A program made the position numbers and the translations under genes. DNA of 64,000 bases from Fen-1362 sp049516395 (GTDB lineage: Bacteria; Planctomycetota; Phycisphaerae; Sedimentisphaerales; Anaerobacaceae): the NCBI GenBank assembly GCA_049516395.1, contig JBEKTD010000003.1:275794-339793 (forward strand). The letters are read 5' to 3'. This document shows positions 25,982 through 39,197 of this stretch, piece by piece. The notes beneath the pieces are model-generated. The model ran no database searches. It worked only from the letters and a program-made list of their open reading frames with translations, and was not told the origin of the DNA. Positions within the stretch are counted from its first letter, which is position 1, and the number at the start of each line of letters is the position of its first letter.

Positions 25982-27079
25982 CAAGTCATCATAAAGCTGT
26001 TGCGTTTTTGCGGCCATTTTCGTATGCGTAAGCTCTTTTATCGCCCATTGTCTTGCCTGGGTTCCAAGCTCGTTTCGCAACTGAGGGGTATCGACAAGCT
26101 TAATCATTGCCTGTGCCAGATCTGATGTTTCGCGCGACTCGACGAGTATTCCCGTTTTGCCGTCCTGGATATGGTAGGAGTATTTTCTGGATGAAAAGCC
26201 CGCGGAGATTACCGCTTTGCCCGCGGCCATCGCCTCGAACATTACCGAACCGCCCGACAAGCTCACGAGAATATCGAGCGACGCCATTACCGCGGGTATA
26301 TCATCCCGTCTGCCCGTGAACCGCACATATTTCTCTATACCGGCTTTGCTGACAAACTTTTGTGCCTTGTTAAAATAGGCGTGCGAATGAATATCGCCGA
26401 CCACAACGAACATCAGGGGTTGTTTTGATTGTCGTAATACTTCTCTGGCCGCCGTCAGGAAGTCCAGTTGGCGTTTGAACCCGTCGATTCGACCGATGAT
26501 GCCTATTCGTATCTGGTCAGCCGGGGATGATTCGTCCCGCAGAACATTTTTTGTATTTCTCTCCGGCGAGAAAAGCTCGACATCCACTGAGTCATCTATT
26601 CGTGCAATCTTTTCCGAAGGGATTCCCGCGGAGAGCAGATTTTCCGTGATTCTTGTTGAAATCGCGATTACCCGGTCTGCCTCGTCGCAGTCAAATTTTC
26701 GCACGTCCCGCTGTGTTACAGGTCTGCGAACGTGCAAAATCGAAGGCACTTTCCACTTTTTCAGGACTTGGTGCATATAGCCGCTCATCCACAAATCACA
26801 GCAGTGAATCAGGGAGATATCTCTTTGCGCTGCTAAATTGCAAAGATACCAAACGCCAATATATCGCGGTATTGCAGTCAGTAATTTTCGCCAGGGATGC
26901 AGAGGCCGGACTATCACTTCGATATTCATTTTTTGCAGGGTATCGGCAAGTGCGCCGCCCTTATTGCAGACCACGATTGGCTCATAGATATTTCTGTCTA
27001 ATCGCTCAATCAGGTAAAGAAGCTGCCGCTGGCTGCCGGATATAGCCCCGCCGCGAGTTATATAAAGAATCCGGTTAAT
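25928..27079 (-). CDS. Family 4/1-type glycosyltransferase, apparent ATT start
   Basis: 383 residues if begun at ATT 27079. The conserved N-terminal strand-loop of GT4 enzymes (INRILYITRGGAISGSQRQL) lies upstream of the first GTG (26974) and there is no ATG, GTG or TTG within it; AGGAG sits 9 nt before the ATT. Later motifs: SLIHCCDLW, RIGIIGRIDGFKRQLDFL (start of the C-terminal Rossmann domain), FTGRRDDIPAVMASLDILVSLS and the donor-binding SVMFEAMAAGKAVIS. Transfers a sugar from a nucleotide-sugar in envelope polysaccharide synthesis. Divergent from the sugar-transfer ATP-grasp gene. Confidence 0.85.
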   Translation of the reverse strand: MNRILYITRGGAISGSQRQLLYLIERLDRNIYEPIVVCNKGGALADTLQKMNIEVIVRPLHPWRKLLTAIPRYIGVWYLCNLAAQRDISLIHCCDLWMSGYMHQVLKKWKVPSILHVRRPVTQRDVRKFDCDEADRVIAISTRITENLLSAGIPSEKIARIDDSVDVELFSPERNTKNVLRDESSPADQIRIGIIGRIDGFKRQLDFLTAAREVLRQSKQPLMFVVVGDIHSHAYFNKAQKFVSKAGIEKYVRFTGRRDDIPAVMASLDILVSLSGGSVMFEAMAAGKAVISAGFSSRKYSYHIQDGKTGILVESRETSDLAQAMIKLVDTPQLRNELGTQARQWAIKELTHTKMAAKTQQLYDDLLNPKYPNDNQNHKHTDD

Positions 27080-27241
27080 GCCCTTGCTCTCCTAATACGT
27101 AATGCGAGTCATATTCAAAACAGGCTGCGATTGTAATGTTAAAGCTTGGTTAATGCAACCAATTGATTTTTAACCGATTTACTGGTAGATTCTCACAAAA
27201 AGGGGTTGCGTTTTTTTTTATGAGAAGGGCGTTTTCGGATT

Positions 27242-28390
27242 TTGCGGTCAATAGCCAAAAAAACAATAAGGACTCTTAAAACAGCGTGGTATTGCCACCG
27301 GATTATTCCTGTATGGCATCCCGGCTATCTGCGGGTTTGTTCGCGGGCGTTGCGTATATGCCGGCAAAAGCGGTTTAAACCTTTTGAGGCGTTCCGGCTC
27401 GGGTTATTCCACCCTGATTTCGACTGTCACCTTCTTGATAAGCTCATCAGCAGAAAATTAATGACGAAAATCCAGAAGCAGCTCAACCCGGAAAGCTTCA
27501 TTGAGATGGCGGCGAACAAGGGGCTGTTTCAATACCAGTGTCTTGACCGTGCCATACCGGTTCCGCGTCTTTATATGGTTTGCCCCGGTGTGCTCAACAA
27601 TTGGCATTGCCGCATGGCTGGTTTGCTGACCACTCCTGAACAGAAAACGGAATTGCTCGAAAAACGCCTTCCGCATACCTTTGTCACCAAGCCCCTCCAC
27701 GGCGCGTACGGTAAAGGTTTTTATGTCTTCCGCCGGAAGAAAGATGATTTCGTTGACCATCTTGGTAACCACTACAATTCGCAGGAAATGCTTACTTTTA
27801 CCGAATCAGCTTATCCCCGCGGTTTTATCATTCAGCAGAAAATGGAAAATCATAATGCGATTGTTGCCCTTACCGATTGCGAAGCACTGCAAACAGTGAG
27901 AATGATAACTTTTGTTGACAGCAAAGGACGTGCCCGGCTTATACATACCCATTTCAAACCAATAACCAAACCGGGTATTGTGATTGATACATATCTCGAA
28001 GGGTTAACAGGAAATGTCGAGGTACCGGTTGATATTGATTCCGGCATCCTCAGGCAGGGCAATCAGATTGTCTCGACCGGGCGGGGAATAATAACAGTGG
28101 AGTGCCACCCCATCACGGGCAAGTCATTCGCCGGTTTTGAATTGCCTTTCTGGCGTGATGCCTGTGAACTGGTTAAAACTGCTGCCCCACAATTTCTGCC
28201 GTTGCGAACTATCGGCTGGGACGTGGCGCTGGCTCCTGACCAGCCATATATTATCGAAGCCAATGTGCAGTGGGACCCGCCCAACCAGCACTTGAGAATG
28301 AATGAGATATTGAACCTGATGCGGGATGATGATAAACCAACGGATAGATTAAATGAATCCAAACAACGAGCAATTTCCACAAATACCTGA
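27242..28390 (+). CDS. Sugar-transfer-associated ATP-grasp protein
   Basis: 382 residues. The start is TTG 27242 because the coding frame has no ATG near the N-terminus; AGAAGGG is ~13 nt upstream. The family (ATPgrasp_ST) is recognised from MAANKGLFQYQCLDRAIPVP, FVTKPLHGAYGKGFYVF (nucleotide-binding lysine), IQQKMENHN, VRMITFVDSKGRARLIHTHF and IGWDVALAPDQPYIIEANVQWD with the metal-binding acidic residues. Members usually lie in exopolysaccharide loci and are thought to add an amino acid or similar group to a sugar. Overlaps the next gene by 38 bases. Confidence 0.82.
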   Translation: MRSIAKKTIRTLKTAWYCHRIIPVWHPGYLRVCSRALRICRQKRFKPFEAFRLGLFHPDFDCHLLDKLISRKLMTKIQKQLNPESFIEMAANKGLFQYQCLDRAIPVPRLYMVCPGVLNNWHCRMAGLLTTPEQKTELLEKRLPHTFVTKPLHGAYGKGFYVFRRKKDDFVDHLGNHYNSQEMLTFTESAYPRGFIIQQKMENHNAIVALTDCEALQTVRMITFVDSKGRARLIHTHFKPITKPGIVIDTYLEGLTGNVEVPVDIDSGILRQGNQIVSTGRGIITVECHPITGKSFAGFELPFWRDACELVKTAAPQFLPLRTIGWDVALAPDQPYIIEANVQWDPPNQHLRMNEILNLMRDDDKPTDRLNESKQRAISTNT

Positions 28391-29579
28391 CTCGCCTCTT
28401 TTTGTGTGCGAAGCTAATGACCCTAAGTCGGGCCTCAAAGGATGGCTGACCGTGCATACTATCGGCCAGCGCGGCTCCTGCGGCGGTATTCGGCTGTATC
28501 CCGATGTTACCAAAGAGGAAACAGTAGTTCTGGCAAAAGCGATGACATACAAATATTGTATGTCTGGTTACACGCTCGGCGGCGCAAAAGGGGCGGTCAG
28601 AATGCCATTCGATATCGATGATGCCGAACGCAGGATGCTTCTCGAAAGTTTCGGCAGGCATATAGGTCCGCTGATAAAGTCGAAAATATATCAGCCCTGG
28701 ACAGATATGAACTGCTCGGTGGATGACCTGCGGTCAATCTACAATGGGGCCGGAAAACAGCTCAAATTCGTACCTGCTGATTCCGCGTATTCCACCGCCT
28801 TGTCAACCTTTTCGGCTTTGTTGGCTGTTGTCGAGCACCTCGGCATTAAATCTGAGCAGTGCACGGTTGCGATTGAGGGTTTTGGCAATGTGGGCAGCCA
28901 GTTGGCTCTGGAAATAGACCGCTGGGGGGGTAAAATTATTGCTGTCTCAAACCGTCGAGGCACAGCTTACAACTCAAAAGGGCTTGATGCGAAGACCTTA
29001 TATAATAAACGCAAACAGTTTGGCGACATGTGGATTGAGCAACAGGGGGATTATGAACGTCTCGCCTGTGAACAACTGTTTTCACTTGATACGACCATTC
29101 ACGTTCCCTGTGCCCGTGTTCATTCGTTGACGGCCGACAATATCGCAAAGCTAAACTGCAGGGCCGTTGTGCAGGCAGCCAATGAACCGTGCGCTCCCTG
29201 CAACGAACCCGAACTATTCAAAAAAGGTATTTTGTCCCTGCCATATTTTGCCGTGAATATCGGCGGAATCACCGGCTCAGGTCTTGCCAGCGTAGGTGTT
29301 GCCGATGAGCAGATACGCCAGGTTTTTACCGGCGAGTTTCATCAGATGGTTGCCCGGCTGTTGAAAATTAGCGAGCAGGGTCACGAGTCGCCGGTCGAAG
29401 TTGCCTCCCGTGAAGCAGCTAAATGTTACCATACCCTGTTTGAATCGGCCAATCCTGTAAAAACGAGGAAGAGTTTGCTCTCCAAATTAGGCATAGCAAC
29501 CAGATCATCCCCAAAGCAAAAAATAAAGGAATTGAAATCCACATTTAACAGCAGGTTTACATCCTCCGAGGTTACCTAA
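28353..29579 (+). CDS. Glu/Leu/Phe/Val dehydrogenase-like protein, diverged
   Basis: 408 residues; starts inside the ATP-grasp gene. The dehydrogenase fold is clear: GGIRLYPDVTKEE, LGGAKGAVRMPF with the catalytic lysine, an aspartate in PWTDMNC, the Rossmann loop VAIEGFGNVGSQLA and QAANEPCAPCNEPELF. The lysine that normally precedes GGIR (YKGGIR) is missing; here it is SCGGIR. Compared with the canonical gdhA at 35122 this copy has changed substrate-binding residues. Coupling to an ATP-grasp ligase suggests it makes or supplies an amino donor for a glycan rather than central nitrogen assimilation (inference). Confidence 0.85.
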   Translation: MNPNNEQFPQIPDSPLFVCEANDPKSGLKGWLTVHTIGQRGSCGGIRLYPDVTKEETVVLAKAMTYKYCMSGYTLGGAKGAVRMPFDIDDAERRMLLESFGRHIGPLIKSKIYQPWTDMNCSVDDLRSIYNGAGKQLKFVPADSAYSTALSTFSALLAVVEHLGIKSEQCTVAIEGFGNVGSQLALEIDRWGGKIIAVSNRRGTAYNSKGLDAKTLYNKRKQFGDMWIEQQGDYERLACEQLFSLDTTIHVPCARVHSLTADNIAKLNCRAVVQAANEPCAPCNEPELFKKGILSLPYFAVNIGGITGSGLASVGVADEQIRQVFTGEFHQMVARLLKISEQGHESPVEVASREAAKCYHTLFESANPVKTRKSLLSKLGIATRSSPKQKIKELKSTFNSRFTSSEVT

Positions 29580-29646
29580 GGAGAGATGCAGCCCTTCTTC
29601 GCTAAAGCCGCAAAGGGTGTTCCATTAGTTGACAAGTGAAGCAAAG

Positions 29647-29719
<73 letters not shown>

Positions 29720-29928
29720 TAACTTCTTTAATATCAGGACGTTACAGCAAGTAAAATCCTGAAGGGAAGATTCATTCAGATAAACTTCGCATACCTTACA
29801 GCCAAAAGGGTAAAATTGCAAGCAAATTAGAAGCGGGGAAGATGATTGCGGATTGTTGATTGCCGAAGCGGGCTCTCCGCTTTGCTTAGTGTGGGATTTC
29901 TGGATGCGGAAGTCGCCTGCGGCGGTTG

Positions 29929-30063
29929 TCAGGTAGATGCAACATTAGAGGCGGAAGATTTTTTTGCGATTTCGACCCAGTCGGGTTGTGATATAAATTT
30001 TTCCAGCCGGTCGAATTCGAATATAATGCTTTTTAACAGCTCTTCGGCTTTTGACAAATCACC
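29929..30063 (-). other. In-frame continuation of the HPt domain after a TAG
   Basis: Directly after the TAG at 30066-30064 the same frame stays open for 44 codons (GDLSKAEELLKSIIFEFDRL, then EKFISQPDWVEIAKK and a short tail) to a TGA at 29931-29929. The sequence is an amphipathic helix that fits the last helix of the HPt four-helix bundle, so it looks like genuine coding sequence cut off by a nonsense codon. Confidence 0.65.
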
Positions 30064-33921
<3,858 letters not shown>

Positions 33922-34232
33922 TGGTTGTAGATATCTTTCCGTGAAAGCCCAAATCGCATTTTATATAAGCCAATATGGACTATCTCGCATCCCCCTAATT
34001 TAACGAAACAAGATTTCAGCCGTGTTATCGGTCTTGAGTTGGCCGAAATTAAGAAGGGAAATCCTGAAAAGACACTTCGTAAACACCCAAGATTTCATCA
34101 AGACAAATGGAAGTCCGATAAAGAGGATTATTTCTTTTGCAAAAAAGGATTTTAGAATCGTTTCATAGAGTCAGGATCGCAAAATCGGGAAATATTTTGG
34201 ATAACCAGGGAATAAAGTAGTACGTGTAGTGC
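33922..34232. other. Intergenic with a short remnant frame
   Basis: A + strand frame ending at TAG 34155 encodes about 44 residues (RVIGLELAEIKKGNPEKTLR onwards, ending FFCKKGF) with no start codon that makes sense. It reads like the C-terminus of a degraded gene of unknown type. Confidence 0.35.
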
Positions 34233-35030
34233 TTATTTACCTGTTTTTTGAGGCACTGGCAGGCCCAGCTCTGCAAGGACCTTTTTCATATCCTCCCAGA
34301 CCTTTCTGCGGTTATCGTCTGAGTAGTTGCGAAGCAGATAGGCGGGGTGGAAGGTGGGCATAAGCTTTATGGGTTTGTGGCCTATGCCGGGGACATATTC
34401 GTGGAACACGCCTCGCAATTGCCCTATTGCTTTAGGGGTATCGAGTAATGTCTTTGCGGCGTGGGCGCCGAGGGCGACGATGATTTCCGGGTTGATTAGC
34501 TCTATTTGCCTTTGCAGATAGGGGATGCAGGCGATTATTTCTTCGGGTTTGGGGTCGCGATTATCCGGCGGCCTGCACTTGAGGATGTTGCCAATCCAGA
34601 CGTCTTGGCGTTTGATGCCGCAGGCGGCGATGATTTTGTCAAGCAATTGCCCCGCTCTTCCTACAAATGGTCTGCCCTGTGTGTCTTCATCCGCTCCGGG
34701 CGCTTCGCCGACGAACATTAGTCGGGCGGATGTATTGCCTTCGCCCGGCACGGCGTTTTTGCGTAGTGAGCCGAGTTCGCACTTGCGGCATTTGCGTGTC
34801 TGTTCGGCGATATCCTCAAGTTCTTTGATAACTTCCGGCGAGCAGGGCGGGCGGGCGATTTTTACCGCCGAGGCTGCCCCCTCAGTTTGCCCCTCAGGGG
34901 CAGAGGTTATTTCCAGGTTTTTCTTTGTGTGCTCCGCGGTTGTTTTTTTTACGGTTAATCCGCCTGAGAAGAATTCCGCCATTTCAGCGTGCTGGCGAAC
35001 GACTTTTTTAATGTCAGGATTACTTTTCAT
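34233..35030 (-). CDS. Uracil-DNA glycosylase, family 4 (Fe-S)
   Basis: 265 residues from ATG 35030; longer frame upstream covers the gdhA terminator and is not conserved. It removes uracil from DNA. The family 4 features are visible: a CRKCELG pair plus CRPPDNRDPKPEE and a later Cys (ACIPYL) for the 4Fe-4S cluster, motif A GEAPGADEDTQGRPFVG, and motif B-like PTFHPAYLLRN. The first ~75 residues are a variable low-complexity region. Separated from gdhA by a terminator, so it probably has its own promoter. Confidence 0.92.
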   Translation of the reverse strand: MKSNPDIKKVVRQHAEMAEFFSGGLTVKKTTAEHTKKNLEITSAPEGQTEGAASAVKIARPPCSPEVIKELEDIAEQTRKCRKCELGSLRKNAVPGEGNTSARLMFVGEAPGADEDTQGRPFVGRAGQLLDKIIAACGIKRQDVWIGNILKCRPPDNRDPKPEEIIACIPYLQRQIELINPEIIVALGAHAAKTLLDTPKAIGQLRGVFHEYVPGIGHKPIKLMPTFHPAYLLRNYSDDNRRKVWEDMKKVLAELGLPVPQKTGK

Positions 35031-35072
35031 AAGCCGGATTGTAATTGCATTTTCGTCCGAAGGCAACAAAAA

Positions 35073-35095
35073 GGGCGACCCATAATGAGTCGCCC
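35073..35095 (-). terminator. Rho-independent terminator after gdhA
   Basis: On the minus strand GGGCGAC (35095-35089) pairs with GTCGCCC (35079-35073), then TTTTTG. It lies 27 nt after the gdhA stop. Confidence 0.85.
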
Positions 35096-35121
35096 TTATG
35101 CGAATCTTTGATTTGTTCGTT

Positions 35122-36465
35122 TTAGACAAGGCCCTGAGCCAACATGGCTTTTGCGACCTTGACAAAGCCGGCGATATTTGCGCCGACAATGAAGTTGCCT
35201 GGCTTGCCGTATTCTTTCGCGGCCTCGCTGGCGTTTTTGTAAATGGTGGTCATAATAATTTTCAGTTCCGCGTCGGCCTTTTCGAAGGTCCACGGGATTC
35301 TCTGGCTGTTCTGCGCCATTTCGAGACCTGATACGGCGACGCCGCCCGCGTTGGCTGCCTTGCCGGGCAGGAACAGCATTTTATTGTGCAGGAATACATC
35401 CGCCGCTTCCGGGGTGCAGGGCATATTCGCGCCTTCGCCGACCGCTATACAGCCGTTCTTTGCCAGTGCCTTTGCGCCTGCCTCATCAAGCTCATTCTGA
35501 GTCGCGCAGGGCAGCGCTATATTGCACTTGACGTTCCATATACCGGCGCAACCTTCGGTGTATTTGGCCTTTGGGTGATATGAGAGGTATTCCTTGATAC
35601 GTTTGCGTTCGACTTCCTTGAGTTTCTTTATGGTGTCGAGGTTGATGCCTTCGGCGTCGTAAATGTAGCCGTTGGAATCGCTCATCGCCACGACTTTGCC
35701 GCCTAACTGCTGAACCTTTTCGGTGGCGTAAATCGCGACGTTGCCCGAACCGGAAACTGTAACGGTCATACCTTTGAAGGATTTGCCCATGTCTTTGAGG
35801 GCTTCGGCCATAATGTAAACGAGTCCGTAGCCGGTTGCTTCTGTTCTTACTAATGAGCCGCCCCATTCGAGGCCTTTGCCTGTCAGGACGCCTGTGAACT
35901 CATTGCGGATTCGCTTGTACTGCCCGAACATAAAGCCGATCTCGCGACCGCCGGTGCCAATGTCACCGGCGGGGACATCCGTATCAGGGCCGATGTGCTT
36001 GCACAATTCTGTCATAAAGCTCTGGCAGAAACGCATAATTTCGCCGTCGGATTTACCTTTGGGGTCGAAATCGGAGCCGCCCTTGGCGCCGCCCATCATC
36101 AGGCCGGTCAATGAGTTTTTCAGAATTTGCTCAAAGCCGAGGAACTTGATGATGCCGATGTAAACGCTGGGGTGCAACCTGATGCCGCCCTTATAAGGTC
36201 CAAGGGCGCTGTTGAATTGAATGCGGAAGCCGCGATTGACCTGGAATTCGCCCTTGTCATCCTGCCAGGGGACGCGGAAGATAAACTGTCTTTCCGGCTC
36301 GACGAGACGCTCAAGGATTTTCGCCTTGACGTATTCGGGATGCTTTTCAAGGACTGGTTCGAGGCATTCCAATACCTCTTTTACTGCCTGATGGAATTCT
36401 GCTTCTCCGGGGTTGCGCTTCAGGACTTGTTCATAGACGGACTGCACTACGGCATTTGCCTTCAT
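35122..36465 (-). CDS. gdhA: NADP-type glutamate dehydrogenase
   Basis: 447 residues, full length for the hexameric enzyme that forms glutamate from 2-oxoglutarate and ammonia. Start ATG 36465 has AAGGAGG upstream. Motifs: GPYKGGIRLHPSV with the substrate lysine, LMMGGAKGGSDFDPKGKS with the catalytic lysine, PAGDIGTGGREIG with the catalytic Asp, and VTVSGSGNVAIYA as the dinucleotide loop. Followed by its own terminator. A paralogue with altered residues lies at 28353-29579. Confidence 0.97.
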   Translation of the reverse strand: MKANAVVQSVYEQVLKRNPGEAEFHQAVKEVLECLEPVLEKHPEYVKAKILERLVEPERQFIFRVPWQDDKGEFQVNRGFRIQFNSALGPYKGGIRLHPSVYIGIIKFLGFEQILKNSLTGLMMGGAKGGSDFDPKGKSDGEIMRFCQSFMTELCKHIGPDTDVPAGDIGTGGREIGFMFGQYKRIRNEFTGVLTGKGLEWGGSLVRTEATGYGLVYIMAEALKDMGKSFKGMTVTVSGSGNVAIYATEKVQQLGGKVVAMSDSNGYIYDAEGINLDTIKKLKEVERKRIKEYLSYHPKAKYTEGCAGIWNVKCNIALPCATQNELDEAGAKALAKNGCIAVGEGANMPCTPEAADVFLHNKMLFLPGKAANAGGVAVSGLEMAQNSQRIPWTFEKADAELKIIMTTIYKNASEAAKEYGKPGNFIVGANIAGFVKVAKAMLAQGLV

Positions 36466-36720
36466 TTGTGGTACCTCCTTCTTTGGTCTTGCAATGGGCT
36501 ATTGGGTTTAGTTTCATATTATCAGCGTATTTTCTGACATACGTTAAAGAGCATTTCCTTTGGCGAATAAAAATAATATAGCGGGCGTCCGGAGCGAGCG
36601 AAAGAACTAAATCTTAATAGAATCCATCAGATTGGCTTATAGACGTATAAGGGGTTTTTTAGTTGCCCCTTGTTGCCCCGGGTTTTTGTGTGGGGGGGCG
36701 AAGGGCAAGTTGCCCAGATT

Positions 36721-36790
36721 AACATTTTTGCCACAGAGGACACAGAGGCCACCGAGATTTTTTAGACACGGATTAACACGGATTTACACT
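36721..36790. repeat. Short repeat cluster (ACAGAGG and ACACGGATT units)
   Basis: Two imperfect tandem motifs: CCACAGAGGACACAGAGG (36731-36748), then GACACGGATTAACACGGATT (36765-36784). They resemble dispersed repeats near 47019-47050 and 47551-47593. They fill most of the ~330-bp gap between gdhA and the GIY-YIG gene. Confidence 0.5.
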
Positions 36791-36796
36791 GTTTAT

Positions 36797-37522
36797 TTAT
36801 TTTCGTAATGTATCGATATAGACAAGTTCGCCATTCTTGTTTTTGTATTTCCAAAACTTCCAACCGTTAATCGTCTTTTTCTTATTCACTGCTATTCCGG
36901 CCATCGAGGGACTGTCAAAACATTGCCCTGACGGAATCATTTTTATTGTTCCGCTCGGTAGGACTCTTGCCACATAATCTTTTTCCTTATAGGAACAATA
37001 TATTCTTTGGTCATCTCTTAACAGTCCTCGTAACGGCTTTTCTTTTTTGCCATCGCTTTTAATAGTCTTGGCCGTTGTTGTTTTCTTTTTTATAGTTTGC
37101 CCGAACATTTTGGCTTTATAGTTCTGGTAAAGTTCGTCAACTGTTTTATCTAATTCAGGCAGCAGATTTTCAGCGTTGCGGAATTTCCCGCTTAGACTAT
37201 TACCCTTGGGTTTTGCAACATGGACTATCAATGATTCAAGCTCTTTAATGTGTTCCTCTTTTCTTATGATGAACAAGCTGAATTTATTCCATTTGCCTGC
37301 GTGTTTATCTTTTAAATGCTGTTTAATTCTTCTTTTAAACTCGATTGCCAGACCGACATAGTAAAGAGAGTCGTTTTTATAAAGTGCATATACCCCCTGA
37401 CACCCTTTAATCATTTTTGTTACGGCATTTTTGTAATAATCATCTTTAAAAACTTTAGCCGAAATACTTTCAAGATACCCCGTTATAATTGCTCTTGTCT
37501 TATGTTTTCTCTTTTTCGCCAT
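36797..37522 (-). CDS. GIY-YIG nuclease with C-terminal RAMA-like domain
   Basis: 241 residues. Residues ~42-100 form a GIY-YIG-type nuclease: GVYALYKND and LYYVGLAIEFKRRIKQHL, with basic Arg/Lys after the YVG and a downstream Glu (HIKELESL). A linker with KKKTTTAKTIKSDGKK follows. Residues ~168-238 (LRGLLRDDQRIYCSYKEKDY; NGWKFWKY near the end) fit the RAMA or DUF2924-like DNA-modification-reading fold. AGGTCAAAATG-type start with GGGAGG just before. It lies 16 nt after the methyltransferase-nuclease fusion, so they are one operon and probably one restriction system. Confidence 0.78.
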   Translation of the reverse strand: MAKKRKHKTRAIITGYLESISAKVFKDDYYKNAVTKMIKGCQGVYALYKNDSLYYVGLAIEFKRRIKQHLKDKHAGKWNKFSLFIIRKEEHIKELESLIVHVAKPKGNSLSGKFRNAENLLPELDKTVDELYQNYKAKMFGQTIKKKTTTAKTIKSDGKKEKPLRGLLRDDQRIYCSYKEKDYVARVLPSGTIKMIPSGQCFDSPSMAGIAVNKKKTINGWKFWKYKNKNGELVYIDTLRK

Positions 37523-37538
37523 TTTGACCTCCCTTTTG

Positions 37539-39050
37539 CTATGCCAGTTTGTAGGCGATTTGCTCGTCGAGGATGTCTTTTACGGTAATGGCACGAATGA
37601 TTTTGCCGGTTTTTTTGAAGAACGCTTCTATTTCGTGCATCGCATCCGATGAGTAATCAAAGGAAACAAAAAAGCCCTGTGTGCGGTCTTCTCTGGCCAT
37701 TACCGCCTCAAATTTATCGACATCAGGTCTGCCAACCTTATCTGTTTGTTTGACTTGGATGGGATACCACACATCCATAAAACCAAGCTCTCCCTTGTCC
37801 TTTTTCGGCATGGCCGATATCGGATAGATACGCCCGTCGATGCCCATATCACCGACCTTAGCAACATTGGGCCTGCCGCCCAGAGCGATAACGGCCCAGT
37901 TCTCAAATTCAAACGGCGGGATTGCTCGCAACTTTTCAATCGTCCAAGGCAGATCACGCACAACAAAACCACGACCAATCTGCCAGAGTTTTTCATCCTG
38001 TTTCATTTTGCAGACATCTCGCAAACGCTTTGCCATAACATTGCAGGCCGTCGGCGAAACGTCTATTCCTATCCATTGCCTGTCGAGATTTTCAGCAGCG
38101 ACTAATGCTGTCCCGCAACCGCAAAAGGCGTCGAGGACAATATCATTGGGGTTACTGGAGGCCTTGATAATGCGGTCGAGCAAAGCTAATGGCTTTTGAG
38201 TTGGATAGCCAAGACGTTCGGCTGCCAAATTATGGAGTGGGCGAATATCCGTCCATACGTTTTGAAGTGGGACACCCGGTAAGTCTTCTACATATTGTTT
38301 CAATCGAGGCATTCCATCAGACTTTTTTGGCCAGTGGATTCGACCCTGCTTATCGAATTCATCAAGTTTGGAAGGTGAATATGCCCAATGTCGTCCTTTG
38401 GACGACACATCAATACCTCGCCACGGCTCGCCACTTTCTCCTTTGGTGACGCCAGCACCGGTCAAATCCATGCGTTTGTACCGGCGGCCATCGGAGTCTT
38501 TTTCATCAAAGAAGGTTTCTAAATAATCTTCATCATACGGCTGATATTGCGGATTCCAAGTATAAGCATCTGACTTGGTGTAAAAGAAAATGGAGTCATT
38601 CACATTGCCATATTTATTAGGGTCATTATGGGCGCTGGTTCGCTTCCACACTATTTCGTTCTGAAAGTTATTCTCTCCAAATACCTGCCGGTCGAGCATA
38701 ATTTTGACGTAATGAGAGGCGTGCCAGTCACAGTGGTAGTAGAATGAGCCGGTTTTCTTAAGGACGCGGTGCAGTTCGACGCAGCGGGGGAGCATAAAGT
38801 CGATATAGGCCTGCGTTGAGGCGTGGCGGTCATCGAAAGCGCGTTTCTCCTTTGTTTCGCCCCAGAAAACCTCATAATTGCGGTTCGAGTTAAAAGGCGG
38901 GTCAATATAAATAAGGTCAACACACTCAGCAGGTAACTTTTTAAGTTGTTCGAGATTATCGCCGCAATAAATCACACGCGTATCGACTAAAGACGATGGT
39001 TTACCGCTTGCCACGGCTTTCTTTGAATCAGATGCAGGTTTCTTTGCCAT
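37539..39050 (-). CDS. DNA methyltransferase fused to an Mrr-like nuclease
   Basis: 503 residues. A beta-class N4-cytosine or N6-adenine methyltransferase: catalytic DPPF (Asp50-Phe53), a long target-recognition region (~115-260), YPTQKP (282-287) and the AdoMet loop FCGCG (309-313). After ~375 a second domain resembles an Mrr-type PD-(D/E)xK nuclease: GDMGIDG (400-406) and YPIQVKQTDKVGRPDVDKF (429-447), where Asp405 and Gln-Val-Lys would form the site. A single protein could therefore both modify and cut DNA. Followed by the GIY-YIG/RAMA gene and divergent from an unknown gene pair. Confidence 0.85.
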   Translation of the reverse strand: MAKKPASDSKKAVASGKPSSLVDTRVIYCGDNLEQLKKLPAECVDLIYIDPPFNSNRNYEVFWGETKEKRAFDDRHASTQAYIDFMLPRCVELHRVLKKTGSFYYHCDWHASHYVKIMLDRQVFGENNFQNEIVWKRTSAHNDPNKYGNVNDSIFFYTKSDAYTWNPQYQPYDEDYLETFFDEKDSDGRRYKRMDLTGAGVTKGESGEPWRGIDVSSKGRHWAYSPSKLDEFDKQGRIHWPKKSDGMPRLKQYVEDLPGVPLQNVWTDIRPLHNLAAERLGYPTQKPLALLDRIIKASSNPNDIVLDAFCGCGTALVAAENLDRQWIGIDVSPTACNVMAKRLRDVCKMKQDEKLWQIGRGFVVRDLPWTIEKLRAIPPFEFENWAVIALGGRPNVAKVGDMGIDGRIYPISAMPKKDKGELGFMDVWYPIQVKQTDKVGRPDVDKFEAVMAREDRTQGFFVSFDYSSDAMHEIEAFFKKTGKIIRAITVKDILDEQIAYKLA

Positions 39051-39197
39051 AGGGCATTAGTTTAATCCCTGCTCGATAATTTGCAAGTGGCCACTGGCGA
39101 AAAAGAGTTAATCCCGTTAAACTGTAGAAAGAGTTTCGTGTGGCAGTAAATCGCTTATTCTGTGGCACTAAGTGCATTCAATAGCGAAAGGAGAAAC

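Noticed and set aside
36127..36537. Plus-strand frame over the start of gdhA
   Set aside because: Shadow of gdhA, which is unmistakable.
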